From the NCBI GenBank assembly GCA_964648215.1, contig CAZYMF010000239.1, positions 1 to 6,793 on the forward strand: a stretch of DNA of 6,793 nt. The letters are read 5' to 3'. Position 1 is the first letter of the stretch, and each line of letters begins with the position of its first letter. Shown one piece after another: positions 1-4,731 of the stretch. The translations under genes were made by a program, and so were the position numbers. Origin of the DNA: CAZYMF01 sp964648215 (lineage in GTDB: Bacteria; Desulfobacterota; Binatia; HRBIN30; JACQVA1). The notes below the pieces were generated by a model. That model was not told where the DNA came from. It did not search any database and was given only the letters and a program-made list of their open reading frames with translations.

Positions 1-842
1 TCATGCCGATGGGAAACCCGGCCTACAGCGAGGAGGAGAAGGCCGAGTTCCGCGAACACCCCGAGGTCATCGAACGGCTGCGCGACGAGGTGGCGCGCAT
101 GTTCACCGACGGGTTCTCCAATCACCTGGCCGACGTGAACTCGCCTCAGCTCCAGGGCATTCACGACGCCTGCGTCGCCAATCTCGAGAACAGCGTGAAG
201 GATCCGGTGCTGCGGGAGAAGCTGCGCCCCAACTACCGCGCGGCGTGCAAACGTCTGATCATGTCGGAGAGCTTCTACGACGCCATCCAGCGGCCCAACG
301 CCAGCGTGGTCACCGAGGGAATCGAGCGGATCGAGCCCTCCGGGGTGCGCACCCGCGATGGGCGGTTGCACGAGCTGGACGTGCTGGTCCTCGCCACCGG
401 GTTCCGTGTCGACCGCTTCGTGCGGCCGATGGAGGTGAGCGGCCGTGGCGGCACGAAGCTGGACGACGTCTGGAAAGAGGCCCCGTTCGCGTACATGGCG
501 ATCTCGGTGCCCGACTTCCCGAACTACTTCCTGCTGAACGGTCCCAACAGCCCCGTTGGCAACTTCTCCCTGATCGAGGTCGCCGAGCTGCAGCTCGACT
601 ATGTCCTGCAGCTCGTCGAGCAAGTTCGTTCGGGCGCGTGCCGCGAGATCGGCCCCTCGCACGCGGCGATGGAGCGCTTCGACGCCGAGCGCCGGGAGGC
701 CGCCAAGACGACGATCTGGAACAGCGGCTGCAAGAGCTGGTACCTCGACGGCACCGGTCTGCCGATGGCGTGGCCGTGGACCTTCGATCGCTTCCGCGAG
801 GAGATGAGCGCGCCCCGCCTCGACGATTTCGAGATCGTCTGA
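1..842 (+). CDS. Flavin-containing (Baeyer-Villiger type) monooxygenase, C-terminal part
   Basis: Partial gene, cut at the left window edge; the reading frame is open from base 3 and ends in TGA at 840-842. The ATG at base 3 is probably internal, because the FAD- and NADPH-binding Rossmann motifs and the Baeyer-Villiger fingerprint expected in this family lie further upstream. What is visible is the family's C-terminal half: the stretch RPNYRAACKR near fragment residues 76-84, which matches the conserved 'TP-Y-x-GCKR' region, then RPNASVV (about 97-103), then DVLVLATGF (126-134), the ATG motif typical of FMO/BVMO enzymes, and PNYFLLNGPNSPVG (173-186). Such enzymes use NADPH and O2 to insert oxygen next to a ketone, giving an ester or lactone, and are cytoplasmic. 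The substrate cannot be read from the sequence; a degradative role on cyclic ketones is inferred from the neighbours. An N-hydroxylating FMO is a less likely alternative. Confidence 0.9.
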   Translation, partial: MPMGNPAYSEEEKAEFREHPEVIERLRDEVARMFTDGFSNHLADVNSPQLQGIHDACVANLENSVKDPVLREKLRPNYRAACKRLIMSESFYDAIQRPNASVVTEGIERIEPSGVRTRDGRLHELDVLVLATGFRVDRFVRPMEVSGRGGTKLDDVWKEAPFAYMAISVPDFPNYFLLNGPNSPVGNFSLIEVAELQLDYVLQLVEQVRSGACREIGPSHAAMERFDAERREAAKTTIWNSGCKSWYLDGTGLPMAWPWTFDRFREEMSAPRLDDFEIV

Positions 843-860
843 TCCGCCGAGGCGGGGCGC
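810..860. terminator. Nested inverted repeat between convergent genes, candidate bidirectional terminator
   Basis: A perfect 13-bp inverted repeat has arms at 810-822 (GCGCCCCGCCTCG) and 848-860 (CGAGGCGGGGCGC). A second 6-bp stem lies inside it: GACGAT at 822-827 and ATCGTC at 834-839, around a 6-nt loop. The left arm lies in the last codons of the monooxygenase gene, the stop codon is inside the loop region, and the right arm ends 7 bp before the tautomerase stop. No run of T follows on either strand, so classical intrinsic termination is not proven. The position between two convergent genes supports a termination or mRNA 3'-end protection role. Confidence 0.5.
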
Positions 861-866
861 GGCTTC

Positions 867-1091
867 CTACGAGCGCTTGCCCGCGGCGAGGGCGTGGACG
901 TCGGCGGCCTTCAAGGCCTTGCCGCCGACGGCCCAGTCTCCGCCCTCGAACTCCTGGATGCGGACGAAGGTCACGGGGCGCATGTTCTCGCCCTCGACCT
1001 CGATCATCGCCTGGGTGACCTTGGCGATGAGGTCCTGCTTCTGGTGGGGCGTGAAGACGTCCTTGATGACGTCAATCGTCACGACTGGCAT
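867..1091 (-). CDS. 4-oxalocrotonate tautomerase family protein
   Basis: A 74-residue protein of the tautomerase superfamily, which uses an N-terminal proline, exposed after removal of Met, as catalytic base in keto-enol isomerisations or related dehalogenations. The start is the ATG at 1091-1089: it gives MPVVTIDVI with Pro at position 2 and follows a strong ribosome site. A longer frame upstream to 1178 would bury the proline and is rejected. The family's second half is clear: R44 in FVRIQE corresponds to Arg39 of 4-oxalocrotonate tautomerase, and GDWAVGG (51-57) aligns with its GHFGIGG, so Phe50 is replaced by Trp. The equivalent of Arg11 is not seen (Val/Phe there) and the protein is about 12 residues longer than the 62-residue enzyme, so canonical 4-OT activity is uncertain. 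It is convergent with the monooxygenase and divergent from the regulator, which may control it. Confidence 0.88.
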   Translation of the reverse strand: MPVVTIDVIKDVFTPHQKQDLIAKVTQAMIEVEGENMRPVTFVRIQEFEGGDWAVGGKALKAADVHALAAGKRS

Positions 1092-1095
1092 TGTC

Positions 1096-1106
1096 CTTCC
1101 TCCTTC
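1096..1106 (-). promoter_or_regulatory. Strong Shine-Dalgarno site of the tautomerase gene
   Basis: Read on the minus strand, the bases just before the ATG are GAAGGAGGAAGGACA, a near-ideal ribosome binding site. It fixes the start that exposes the catalytic proline. Confidence 0.8.
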
Positions 1107-1114
1107 TCGGTGCG

Positions 1115-1141
1115 AATTCCGCCGGCGGACCAATTCCGCCG
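1115..1141. promoter_or_regulatory. Palindrome plus direct repeat, candidate operator
   Basis: A perfect 12-bp palindrome TCCGCCGGCGGA lies at 1118-1129. Its left half belongs to a 10-bp direct repeat AATTCCGCCG at 1115-1124 and 1132-1141 (17-bp period), so the half-site TCCGCC occurs three times in 27 bp. It lies just upstream of the tautomerase ribosome site, in the region shared with the divergent regulator gene. Use as an operator, perhaps for the adjacent winged-helix regulator, is inference. GC-rich palindromes also arise by chance. Confidence 0.35.
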
Positions 1142-1152
1142 CGTTTGATTGA

Positions 1153-1166
1153 GAGGATACGTCCTC
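1153..1166. repeat. Short inverted repeat in the divergent intergenic region
   Basis: GAGGA at 1153-1157 and TCCTC at 1162-1166 form 5-bp inverted arms around TACG. It sits about midway between the two divergent genes and could be a second protein-binding site. Short arms make chance occurrence plausible. Confidence 0.25.
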
Positions 1167-1213
1167 GTGGCGGCTCATGCTTGAAGTTGGAATGGAGAGT
1201 GCCTGGAGGTTTC

Positions 1214-1242
1214 TTGGAGATCGGACACGGGTGTTCTATCCT
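1214..1242 (+). promoter_or_regulatory. Possible promoter of the TPR regulator, maybe leaderless
   Basis: TTGGAG at 1214-1219 and TATCCT at 1237-1242 are separated by 17 bp, resembling sigma70 -35 (3/6) and -10 (4/6) boxes. Transcription would begin about 7 nt after the -10 box, at or next to the GTG at 1250, where no good ribosome site is seen. That combination suggests a leaderless transcript. The match is weak. Confidence 0.3.
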
Positions 1243-1249
1243 ACGAGCG

Positions 1250-2833
1250 GTGATCTACCGGTTCGGCAGCTTCGAGCTCGATCTGGCCAAGGTCGAGCTG
1301 CGCAAGGGCGGGAAGATTCGCCCGCTCGAACCCCAGGTCTTTGCCTTGCTCGCCTTGCTCGTCGAGAACCGCGAGCGGCTCGTTTCCAAGGACGAGGTCA
1401 TCGAAAAGGTGTGGGACGGGCGCGTCGTCTCCGAGGCGGCCGTCGCCAGCCGGGTCAAGTCGGCACGCCGGGCGCTCGGCGACGACGGCAAGGCCCAGCG
1501 TTTCATCAAGACGATCCATGGGCAGGGCTTCCGCTTCGTCGCCCCGGTCGAGGCCGCTCGACGTGAGCCGATCGTCTCCGGCGCGAAGGGCGAATGGAAC
1601 GAAATCGAAGCAGGCGTGTCGCTCGCGGGGCCGCCTGCCCAGCCGATCTCGCGGCCGTCGATCGCCGTGTTGCCGTTCCGTCTCGTCGGCGTCGCGGGGC
1701 CCTACGCGGCCATTGCGGAAGGGCTGCCCGATGAGCTGATCGCCGAGCTGTCGCGCTTGCACTGGCTCTTCGTCACGGCGCGCGGCTCGTCGTTTCGCCT
1801 GCGTGCGCCGTTCGCCGACATGGGCGAGATCGCTCGCCTGCTCGGGGTGCGCTACTGCCTTGCGGGCACGGTGGAGATCGCCGGCACGAGCCTCGCCGTG
1901 ACGGTCGATCTCGTCGATGCGCGCGACGGGGGCGTCGTCTGGGCCGACCGCTTCGCCGGCTCGGTCGACGACGTGCACCGGATCCGCGAAGAGATCCGTT
2001 CACGAACTCTCGCCGAGCTCGAGATCCGCATTCCGCTGCACGAAGCGGCCCTGGCGCGGCTGACCGGGACCGAGAATCTCGATTCCTGGTCGGCCTACCA
2101 CCTGGGCTTGCAGCACCTGTACCGCTTCAACCGCAAGGACAACGCGGCGGCCGCGGCCCTGTTCGAGCGGGCGGTCGCCCTGGATCCCGGCTTCGCGCGC
2201 GCCCATGCGGGTCTCTCCTTCGTCCACTTCCAGACGGCCTTTCTGCGGCACACGGACGATCTCGCCGCCGAGACCGCTTTGGCCCGACGTTTCGCCGAGC
2301 GCGGCCTCGAGATCGACCCGATGGATCCCTTCGTGAACTTCACCATGGGGCGCAGCTTCTGGCTCGTGGGCGACCTCGAGGGCAGCCTTCCCTGGCTCGA
2401 GCGCGCAACCTCCATCTGCCCCAACTATGCGCAAGGGATCTACGCCCGCGCCTGGACCGAGTCGCTGGCCGGCCGGAGTGTCGAGGGTCGCGAGCACGTC
2501 GATCTGGCGATGCGGCTCAGCCCGCTCGATCCACTTCACTACGCGATGCTGGGGACCCGGGCCTTCGCCCACATGGCTCAGGGCGAAGACGCCGAGGCGG
2601 CGGACTGGGCCGAGCGCGCGGCGAGCTCGCCCGGCGCCCACGAGCTGATCGCCATGATCGCCGTTGCCGCCCAGGCCCTCGGTGGCGACGAGGCCCGCGC
2701 GGCATCGTGGGCCGCCAATGTGCGTGTGCGCAACCCGGGGCTCACACGCGGCGATTTCTTCCGCTCGTTTCCGATGAAGTCCGAAGCGACGAAGGCTCGG
2801 GTTTCGAAAGCTCTGGCGCGCTTCGGGTTCTGA
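1250..2833 (+). CDS. Winged-helix / TolB-like / TPR transcriptional regulator
   Basis: A 527-residue regulator with three parts. Residues 1-100 are an OmpR/PhoB-type winged helix, from YRFGSFELD through PLEPQVFALLALLVEN and the recognition-helix region EAAVASRVKSARRALGDDG to the terminal hairpin TIHGQGFRFV. Residues 136-265 form a TolB-like domain (SIAVLPF at 137-143, GLPDELIAELSRL, LGVRYCLAGTVEIAG). Residues 280-461 hold about five TPR-like repeats, seen in pairs such as AAALFERAVALDPGF and LPWLERATSICPNY. No membrane segment or phosphoacceptor domain is visible, so unlike CadC it should be cytoplasmic and sense through the TPR part. GTG at 1250 is chosen because family members usually begin with this [M/V]xYRFGxFELD motif. 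The open frame continues upstream to 1091, and a TTG at 1214 with GGAGG four bases before it is a weaker alternative. Divergence from the tautomerase gene suggests local control, but its targets are unknown. Confidence 0.88.
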   Translation: MIYRFGSFELDLAKVELRKGGKIRPLEPQVFALLALLVENRERLVSKDEVIEKVWDGRVVSEAAVASRVKSARRALGDDGKAQRFIKTIHGQGFRFVAPVEAARREPIVSGAKGEWNEIEAGVSLAGPPAQPISRPSIAVLPFRLVGVAGPYAAIAEGLPDELIAELSRLHWLFVTARGSSFRLRAPFADMGEIARLLGVRYCLAGTVEIAGTSLAVTVDLVDARDGGVVWADRFAGSVDDVHRIREEIRSRTLAELEIRIPLHEAALARLTGTENLDSWSAYHLGLQHLYRFNRKDNAAAAALFERAVALDPGFARAHAGLSFVHFQTAFLRHTDDLAAETALARRFAERGLEIDPMDPFVNFTMGRSFWLVGDLEGSLPWLERATSICPNYAQGIYARAWTESLAGRSVEGREHVDLAMRLSPLDPLHYAMLGTRAFAHMAQGEDAEAADWAERAASSPGAHELIAMIAVAAQALGGDEARAASWAANVRVRNPGLTRGDFFRSFPMKSEATKARVSKALARFGF

Positions 2834-2843
2834 GGCGAAGTTC

Positions 2844-2873
2844 GCAGACGCATGCCGAGCGGACATCGTCTGC
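2844..2873 (+). terminator. Stem-loop just after the regulator gene
   Basis: GCAGACG at 2844-2850 pairs perfectly with CGTCTGC at 2867-2873. After one bulged C, ATG (2852-2854) pairs with CAT (2864-2866), giving a 10-bp stem with a 9-nt loop. It starts 10 nt after the regulator stop codon. No U-tract follows, so it is only a possible terminator or 3'-end structure. Confidence 0.4.
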
Positions 2874-3060
2874 CCGTCGCTCCCCGGGGCCGACCGGATT
2901 TCGTGTCGATGTCATCGGCCTCTGCCTCGTCTTGGGCGAGCCCTGGCTTTTCGCCGATCGCTCCCGGGGATCGTTTTGGATTCCGGGCGGCGGAGGTCTT
3001 GTGGAGGCCGGACTCGCTCGCCTCCCGCAGCGCGGCCGTGTTCTTGCGCATGGACGAATC

Positions 3061-3076
3061 TTGAACCGGTTTTCAA
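3061..3076. promoter_or_regulatory. Palindromic AT-richer site, candidate operator for the catabolic operon
   Basis: The 16 bases TTGAACCGGTTTTCAA contain the perfect 8-bp palindrome AACCGGTT (3064-3071) and outer TTGAA/TTCAA arms. It lies 107-122 nt upstream of the first operon gene, in the most AT-rich part of the gap, followed by ATATG. It fits 7 of the 8 fixed positions of the KstR-type consensus TnnAACnnGTTnnA known from actinobacterial cholesterol regulons. The regulator that would bind it here is unknown and a chance match is possible. Confidence 0.35.
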
Positions 3077-3172
3077 TATGTGGCAAGAGCCGGACGGTAC
3101 GAGAAGAGAGCCGATGGCAGCGTCCGCGTCGATCCGGCGGACACGGGCGTTTCACGCATCGGGTGAGAAGAC

Positions 3173-3180
3173 GGGAGGAG
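3173..3180 (+). promoter_or_regulatory. Ribosome binding site deciding the start of the first operon gene
   Basis: GGGAGGAG lies just before ATG 3183, about 4-5 nt from the core GGAGG. It favours this start over the in-frame ATG at 3114, which has no comparable site. Confidence 0.7.
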
Positions 3181-3182
3181 TG

Positions 3183-3746
3183 ATGTCCGAGGACACGCAA
3201 AACGAGGAGAAGGGACTCGCCGCGATGCGAGCGCTGATCGGCAAGCCGATCGGCTCTCCTGCGGTGGCGCCCGATCCGGTAAACCAGCCGATGATCCGCC
3301 ACTGGGCGGCGGCGCTGGAAGACCACAACCCGGCGTACACGGATCCCGAGTTCGCCGCGTCGTCGCGCTTCGGCGGCATCGTGGCGCCGCCGCTGATGCT
3401 GCAAACGTGGACCATGGCAACGCCGAAGATCAGCGGCATCGCCGAGCGCGGCGGCTCGCCGGTGGAGGGCGCCGCCAATCCGCTCACGCCCCTCGACGAG
3501 GCCGGCTTCATCGCCACGCTGGCGACCAACTCCGAGTTCGAGATCGTGCGCTATCTGCGCCTGGGTGAGGTCATCACCTCGACGATGGTGATCGAAGCGG
3601 TCTCCGACGAGAAGCAGACGCGGCTCGGGCCGGGGCATTTCATCACCTGGGTGACCACCTATCGCGACGAGCGGGGCGAGGTCGTCGGCCGACAGATGTT
3701 CCGGATTCTCAAGTTCAAGCCCGACCTGGAGAAACTCTTGAAATGA
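3183..3746 (+). CDS. FAS1-like / MaoC N-terminal dehydratase subunit (ChsH2 N-terminal-domain-like)
   Basis: A 187-residue hotdog-fold protein of the MaoC N-terminal (FAS1-like dehydratase) family. The signature is RHWAAALEDHNPAYTDPEFAASSRFGGIVAPPLMLQTW (39-75 region). In the hydratase motif D-x-N-P-x-H the last position is Tyr here (D47, N49, P50, Y52), so the catalytic His is missing. In the known ChsH1-ChsH2 enoyl-CoA hydratase of cholesterol side-chain breakdown, the ChsH2 hotdog domain pairs with a catalytic partner; I infer the same role here with the MaoC protein at 4291-4731. The acyl-CoA substrate tail would sit in this half. It is first in the operon, and its TGA overlaps the next ATG in ATGA. 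Together with the DUF35 protein it totals 321 residues, close to fused ChsH2 (about 310). Confident of family, moderate on substrate class. Confidence 0.85.
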   Translation: MSEDTQNEEKGLAAMRALIGKPIGSPAVAPDPVNQPMIRHWAAALEDHNPAYTDPEFAASSRFGGIVAPPLMLQTWTMATPKISGIAERGGSPVEGAANPLTPLDEAGFIATLATNSEFEIVRYLRLGEVITSTMVIEAVSDEKQTRLGPGHFITWVTTYRDERGEVVGRQMFRILKFKPDLEKLLK

Positions 3747-4147
3747 GCGACCGCCTGGCTCCGACGACGACGCCCGACACCAAGTTCTTCTGGGACAGCC
3801 TGAAGGAGGGCAAGCTACTCATCCAGCGCTGCTCGGGATGCGCGACCCTGCGCCATCCGCCGCGGCCGATGTGCCCGCGCTGCAACTCGCTGGCGTGGGA
3901 CACGATCGAGTCCTCGGGCCGCGGCGAAGTCTACAGCTTCGTCCTGCCGCGCCACCCGCAGTGGCCGTGGTTCGAGGGCACCTACATCGTTGCCCTGGTC
4001 GAGCTCGAGGAGGGGACGCGCATCGTCTCGAACCTCCGCGACGTCGACCCCGACGACGTCAGCATCGGCATGCCGGTGCAGGCCTTCATCGAGCATTTCG
4101 ACAACGGAGTGTCGTTGCCCCAGTTCCGTCCCCGGAGGAACGCGTAG
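3743..4147 (+). CDS. DUF35 zinc-ribbon / OB-fold protein (ChsH2 C-terminal-domain-like)
   Basis: A 134-residue DUF35 protein. The N-terminal helix region (FFWDSLKEGKLLIQRC) leads into a rubredoxin-like zinc ribbon with four cysteines, C30-x2-C33 and C44-x2-C47. A C-terminal OB fold follows (GRGEVYSFVLPRHPQWPWFEGTYIVALVELEEGTRIVSNL). DUF35 proteins act as accessory subunits of thiolase-like enzymes and do not catalyse by themselves. In the steroid pathway the ChsH2 DUF35 domain forms a complex with the Ltp2 aldolase and is needed for its activity. Here the likely partner is the thiolase-fold protein at 4728-5897. The start ATG overlaps the preceding stop (ATGA), which predicts translational coupling with the hydratase half. 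In actinobacterial ChsH2 both parts are one polypeptide; here they are separate. Family assignment is very secure, partner assignment is inferred. Confidence 0.9.
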   Translation: MSDRLAPTTTPDTKFFWDSLKEGKLLIQRCSGCATLRHPPRPMCPRCNSLAWDTIESSGRGEVYSFVLPRHPQWPWFEGTYIVALVELEEGTRIVSNLRDVDPDDVSIGMPVQAFIEHFDNGVSLPQFRPRRNA

Positions 4148-4163
4148 ATGTCTCGTCCCTTCC

Positions 4164-4242
4164 GGCGCAGGCTAAAGACCTGCGCCTACAAGATGCGCCT
4201 ACAACGGCGCGCCCCTGTGGGCTCAGGTCTTCAGCCTGCGCC
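4164..4242. repeat. REP/BIME-like pair of inverted hairpins, GTAG type
   Basis: The left unit (4164-4186) is a perfect hairpin: GGCGCAGG and CCTGCGCC around a 7-nt loop. On the minus strand it is directly preceded by GTAG (4189-4186), the foot tetranucleotide known for REPs mobilised by RAYT transposases. The right unit (4220-4242) is the same element inverted, with one stem mismatch and GTGG instead of GTAG. Arms 4164-4182 and 4224-4242 match as inverted repeats at 18 of 19 positions. Between them TGCGCCTACAA (4181-4191) recurs at 4194-4204, as if a third partial copy were present. The element lies in the 143-bp gap inside the operon, 16 nt after the DUF35 stop. No transposase is in the window. 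Confidence 0.75.
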
Positions 4243-4274
4243 GATGAACCCCGCAAGGGTGTGCAGCGCAACAT

Positions 4275-4279
4275 AGGAG
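4275..4279 (+). promoter_or_regulatory. Ribosome binding site of the MaoC hydratase gene
   Basis: AGGAG lies 11 nt before ATG 4291, somewhat distant but the only good site. It supports a start after the REP element, although the same frame stays open upstream to 3838. Confidence 0.5.
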
Positions 4280-4290
4280 TGTCAACGCCA

Positions 4291-4731
4291 ATGAAGACTT
4301 CGACCCTCGACTGGAACGGCATCCGGGTCGGTGACCCGGTTGCCCCGATGACGATCGACGTGACCGCCACGGTGGTGGTCGCCGGAGCGATCGCGACGCG
4401 CGACTTCATGCCGGTGCACCACGATCGCGACTACGCCAACTCGCAGGGCTCGCCCAACATCTTCCTGAACATCATGACCGACAACGGCATGTGCAGCCGC
4501 TTCCTGACGGACTGGGCGGGCCCGGAGGCGATGGTGCGAAAGATCGCGATCCGTCTCGGCGTGCCGGCCTACGCCGGCTCCAAGCTCGAGTATGCGGGGA
4601 CCGTCACCGGCAAATCGCAGGTCGACGGCGAGGGCATCGTCGAGGTCGAGTTCCGGGCGACCAACGATCAGGGCGATCACGTGTCGGGGACGGCCGTGAT
4701 CGGCCTGCCGCTGGCGAGGGCGGGCTCGTGA
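4291..4731 (+). CDS. MaoC-like enoyl-CoA hydratase (ChsH1-like catalytic subunit)
   Basis: A 146-residue hotdog-fold MaoC hydratase. The hydratase-2 motif is seen as ATRDFMPVHHDRDYA, with catalytic Asp38 and His43 at the usual spacing of five; the next stretch SQGSPNIFLNIMTDNGM with downstream TDWAG resembles ChsH1 of the cholesterol pathway. It should add water across the alpha,beta double bond of an acyl-CoA, producing the beta-hydroxyacyl-CoA that an aldolase can cleave. A single hotdog domain is too small for a large substrate, so a heteromer with the FAS1-like subunit at 3183-3746, which lacks the His, is expected. The frame is open far upstream, but that part is a shadow of the DUF35 gene and the REP element; ATG 4291 begins the domain and has a ribosome site. 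The stop overlaps the next start as GTGA. Confidence 0.88.
   Translation: MKTSTLDWNGIRVGDPVAPMTIDVTATVVVAGAIATRDFMPVHHDRDYANSQGSPNIFLNIMTDNGMCSRFLTDWAGPEAMVRKIAIRLGVPAYAGSKLEYAGTVTGKSQVDGEGIVEVEFRATNDQGDHVSGTAVIGLPLARAGS

Larger units (their letters stand above)
2834..3182. other. 349-bp intergenic region without a credible gene
   Basis: Open frames crossing this stretch on both strands have Arg/Ser/Pro-rich translations without recognisable domains, and several merely extend shadows of the flanking genes. It contains the stem-loop at 2844-2873 and the AT-richer palindromic site at 3061-3076. It most likely separates the regulator from the downstream operon and holds that operon's promoter, although no convincing -35/-10 pair was found. 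Confidence 0.6.

Noticed and set aside
1092..1178. N-terminal extension of the tautomerase to an upstream ATG
   Set aside because: It would place the catalytic proline inside the chain; the strong Shine-Dalgarno directly before ATG 1091 decides the start.
1241..1978. Long minus-strand open frame opposite the regulator
   Set aside because: Its translation is Arg/Asp-rich without domains and lies fully opposite a gene with three recognisable domains; long antisense frames are common in GC-rich DNA.
3114..3182. Alternative upstream ATG for the FAS1-like dehydratase
   Set aside because: It would add a Ser/Arg-rich stretch before the domain and lacks a ribosome site, while ATG 3183 has GGGAGGAG.
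2707..3183. Plus-strand frame crossing the 349-bp gap
   Set aside because: It starts inside the regulator gene in another frame, and the gap part has no domain or ribosome site.
3236..3251. Inverted repeat GATCGGC-AA-GCCGATC
   Set aside because: It lies inside the coding region of the FAS1-like gene, has only a 2-nt centre, and is readily explained by codon choice in GC-rich DNA.
2000..3638. Overlapping minus-strand frames across the regulator end, the gap and the first operon gene
   Set aside because: They have no recognisable motifs, low-complexity Arg/Gly/Ala composition, and overlap well-supported plus-strand genes.
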